Assembly: GCF_003049645.1 (NCBI RefSeq)
Contig: NZ_PYWK01000003.1
Span: 217,398-281,397, forward strand
Length of the DNA stretch: 64,000 nucleotides
Source: Metasolibacillus fluoroglycofenilyticus
GTDB taxonomy: Bacteria; Bacillota; Bacilli; Bacillales_A; Planococcaceae
Reading direction: 5' to 3'
Shown here in pieces: positions 62,659-64,000 of this stretch. Under the pieces are notes generated by a model that saw only the letters and a list, made by a program, of their open reading frames with translations, had not been told where the DNA came from and ran no database searches. Every line of letters starts with the position of its first letter. Position 1 is the stretch's first letter. Both the position numbers and the translations under genes were made by a program.

Positions 62659-62700
62659 AGCTGCCTGAAAAGAGCGTATCTTTTCAGGCAGCTATTTTTT
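62659..62700. terminator. Terminator between M28 gene and BstA-like copy 2
   Basis: AGCTGCCTGAAAAG pairs perfectly with CTTTTCAGGCAGCT around a seven-base loop, then ATTTTTT. The CTGAAAAG core is again that of other terminators here. Confidence 0.85.
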
Positions 62701-63208
62701 ATTTTGCTAACGCAATTTTTATATGAGCTAAATGATGCTCCCCATGCCAAGCCAATTTGGCTAATTTTGCAGTAAGTCGAATCTCTCCATTCACTTGATG
62801 TGTAAACACTCGATTTAATTGCTCTCCCGTTAGACTTTTGCCTAAACAAACGATGCGTTCATTAATGCCTTCCAACATTTTCAGTGAGCATTCTACAGGT
62901 AGCTCTGTATCTGGTTGAACAGTCCATTTTTCTTCATCAAAGCTTGGGATTGTTGGATTGTCATCGGTTAAAGCTAGCTTCAGGCGTTGATACATGTTTA
63001 ATTGTGAATCTGCAATATGATGAACAAGCTGACGCACTGTCCATGCACCTTCACGATATGTTTTCTCTAATTCCTCATCGTTTAATGTACCGACAGTTTT
63101 CCTTAGTCGAGCTGGATATGTTTCAATTTTATTTAACCATTCTTCCATATTTTCAGTCGTTACATTTTCGGGAGCTTGCAATTGTCCAATCGGGGATTTC
63201 ACATCCAT
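62699..63208 (-). CDS. DinB/YfiT-family bacillithiol S-transferase-like protein, copy 2
   Basis: A 169-residue close paralogue of the protein at 53838, with the same length and start (DVKSPIGQLQAPENVTTENM) and the same His motifs VRQLVHHIADSQLNMYQ and WHGEHHLAHI. Differences are spread over the sequence and many look conservative, so both copies seem under selection. It may differ in electrophile range. AAGAGG lies before the ATG at 63208. No sign that the 9-kb interval between the copies was itself duplicated. Confidence 0.85.
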   Translation of the reverse strand: MDVKSPIGQLQAPENVTTENMEEWLNKIETYPARLRKTVGTLNDEELEKTYREGAWTVRQLVHHIADSQLNMYQRLKLALTDDNPTIPSFDEEKWTVQPDTELPVECSLKMLEGINERIVCLGKSLTGEQLNRVFTHQVNGEIRLTAKLAKLAWHGEHHLAHIKIALAK

Positions 63209-63266
63209 TTCTAAAACCTCTTTTCCTCGTTTTTTATTCAAAAAATAACCATTCACTTATTTTAGA

Positions 63267-63737
63267 GTTAATAGCGGAACAGCATACAAATAAATTCATG
63301 ACCGCCACCAATTGTCCAAAACAGTACTAAATCACCACGCTTAATTTTGCTGCTTGCAATACCCTCATACATTGTAATAAACGGTGAATTTGTACCTGTA
63401 TAACCATACTCATCGCCTACATACACAATTTTTCATCGGCAATTGCAAAATGCTCTTGAATGCATTGAATATTCACTAATGCAAATTGAGAGAAAAAGCA
63501 CACGGCAACGTCTTCCATTGAATAGTGATTACGCTCCAGCAATCTTTGAATCTTTTCAAATGTATAAGGAAGTGAAACTGTGCCATCAAAAGGCTTCCAA
63601 TCTACATATCCTAAAAATTCTCCCTTATTCATGTATTGGGAAAATCCGTTTGTTGGATACAAAATATTATCTTTGAAGCTCGAATCTGTTTCATATATCG
63701 CATCTATAAAGCCTGTCTCTTCATTCGTTTTTTTCTA
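63267..63737 (-). pseudogene. 3-oxoacyl-ACP synthase III-like gene, truncated and frameshifted
   Basis: C-terminal two fifths or so of a KASIII (FabH-like) protein. The first part reads EETGFIDAIYETDSSFKDNI, FSQFALVNIQCIQEHFAIAD; one missing A in an A-run near 63431 shifts the frame, after which YVGDEYGYTGTNSPFITMYE and VLFWTIGGGHEFICMLFRY-stop follow. The N-terminal part, with the catalytic cysteine, is replaced upstream by a TnsA-like scrap. Not functional. Confidence 0.75.
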
Positions 63738-63856
63738 AAATTATTGCACATAACGTCTTGAATGTTTAGCCAAGGTTTATATTCCGAACCAACACCAGTG
63801 CCACAACCTTCTTTAATCCATTTTTCAATTTTAGATGTTCTTGCTCTTTTAGACAT
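63704..63856 (-). pseudogene. TnsA-like endonuclease N-terminal scrap (Tn7-like remnant)
   Basis: From ATG at 63856, behind AAGGGGTG, 36 residues match the start of Tn7-like TnsA proteins: KIEKWIKEGCGTGVGSEYKP then WLNIQDV. The frame then runs into the KASIII pseudogene and stops at 63704. The catalytic part of TnsA is missing. It shows that a Tn7-like element or a piece of one was once here and was cut down to its first codons. Confidence 0.65.
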
Positions 63857-63873
63857 AAAACACCCCTTTAGAC

Positions 63874-64000
63874 TGAACTGCTCCCCAATTGTTAGACACG
63901 TCTAACAATTGGAGGAGCAGTTTTTATATGGCTAAATATACATCAGAAGAAAAATTACAAGCAGTCCTACGCTACTTAGAAGGCAAAGAAAGTTCACATG
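63874..64000 (+). mobile_element. Left end of an IS3-family insertion sequence
   Basis: Begins TGAACTGCTCCCCAATTGTT, consistent with an IS3-type terminal repeat starting TG, and is followed by a large near-perfect palindrome (CTGCTCC ... GGAGCAG, including CAATTGTTAGAC and GTCTAACAATTG). The element runs off the right edge. Confidence 0.7.
63928..64000 (+). CDS. IS3-family transposase OrfA, N-terminal fragment
   Basis: ATG at 63928 with GGAGGAGCAG upstream. The 24 visible residues, AKYTSEEKLQAVLRYLEGKE, are the first helix of the helix-turn-helix in IS150/IS3-type OrfA proteins, which bind the element ends. The rest lies beyond the window. Confidence 0.75.
   Translation, partial: MAKYTSEEKLQAVLRYLEGKESSH

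Noticed and set aside
62884..63330. Plus-strand frame of 148 codons across the second BstA-like gene
   Set aside because: Runs antisense to a conserved gene; the similar antisense frame is not kept opposite the first copy.
1..64000. CRISPR arrays, tRNA, rRNA, prophage genes
   Set aside because: No regular spacer-repeat pattern, no tRNA-like cloverleaf with T-loop GTTCGA, no rRNA-like segment, and no phage structural genes seen.

Overview
The window looks like chromosome from a low-GC, Gram-positive member of the Bacillales, most like Lysinibacillus, Solibacillus or a relative. This is inferred from AT-rich sequence, strong AGGAGG-type ribosome binding sites with frequent TTG/GTG starts, a T-box leader, B. 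subtilis-like opuCABCD and dctB/dctS/dctR/dctP loci, FosB plus two BstA-like proteins (bacillithiol users), and a secreted M28 peptidase with SLH-type anchoring. I saw no rRNA, tRNA, CRISPR array or prophage.

Layout. 0-6.4 kb: end of an M20 amidohydrolase, a HAD phosphatase, a cupin, a broken small membrane gene carrying a 125-bp structured insertion, the opuCABCD osmolyte importer, and a flavin-dependent PPOX protein. 6.4-8.6 kb: a dispersed repeat, then a three-gene signalling unit (CheY-like receiver, CheC phosphatase, PAS-GGDEF cyclase). 8.8-13.8 kb: C4-dicarboxylate uptake and its sensing system. 14-25.8 kb: a divergent sugar-catabolic locus, with LacI regulator, RbsABC-type importer, FGGY kinase and ribokinase leftward, and FucI/AraA-like isomerase, split transketolase and a second FGGY (GlpK-like) kinase rightward. 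25.8-36.6 kb: MazG-like and YdeI-CDGSH proteins, two chemoreceptors, NhaC antiporter, a decayed HipA-like kinase locus lodged between two halves of the dispersed repeat, and an EAL / CBS-GGDEF gene pair. 36.9-42.2 kb: a 135-aa protein paired with a 1622-aa DUF4132-type protein of unknown role. 42.3-49.5 kb: AraC-type regulators, orphan OpuAC, a 48-aa membrane protein, a DUF2087 regulator, a T-box-controlled GNAT, and two Nudix enzymes. 49.5-53.6 kb: a quinone/electrophile-stress cluster (dioxygenase, FMN reductase, MarR, YceI) with MhqR-type palindromes. 53.8-58.7 kb: BstA-like transferase, CPBP protease, MerR, FosB, methyltransferase, phosphotransferase. 58.8-64 kb: a gene graveyard (MCP and YIP1 pseudogenes), the M28-SLH peptidase, a second BstA-like gene, a KASIII pseudogene, a TnsA scrap and the left end of an IS3-family element.

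How parts work together. The opuC operon and the distant opuAC carry the same inverted repeat upstream, so two osmolyte-uptake loci probably answer to one regulator. The sugar locus encodes import, isomerisation, phosphorylation and ketose-phosphate cleavage around one LacI repressor; its substrate cannot be named from sequence. FosB and the two BstA-like enzymes form a bacillithiol-linked detoxification theme beside the MhqR-like cluster. A roughly 204-bp repeat with terminal inverted repeats occurs four times, and its ends resemble several intrinsic terminators in the window.

Strongest leads for new biology: the split-transketolase sugar locus, the DUF4132 pair, the receiver-CheC-cyclase unit, the T-box on an acetyltransferase gene, and the repeat family with its split copy around a HipA-like locus.
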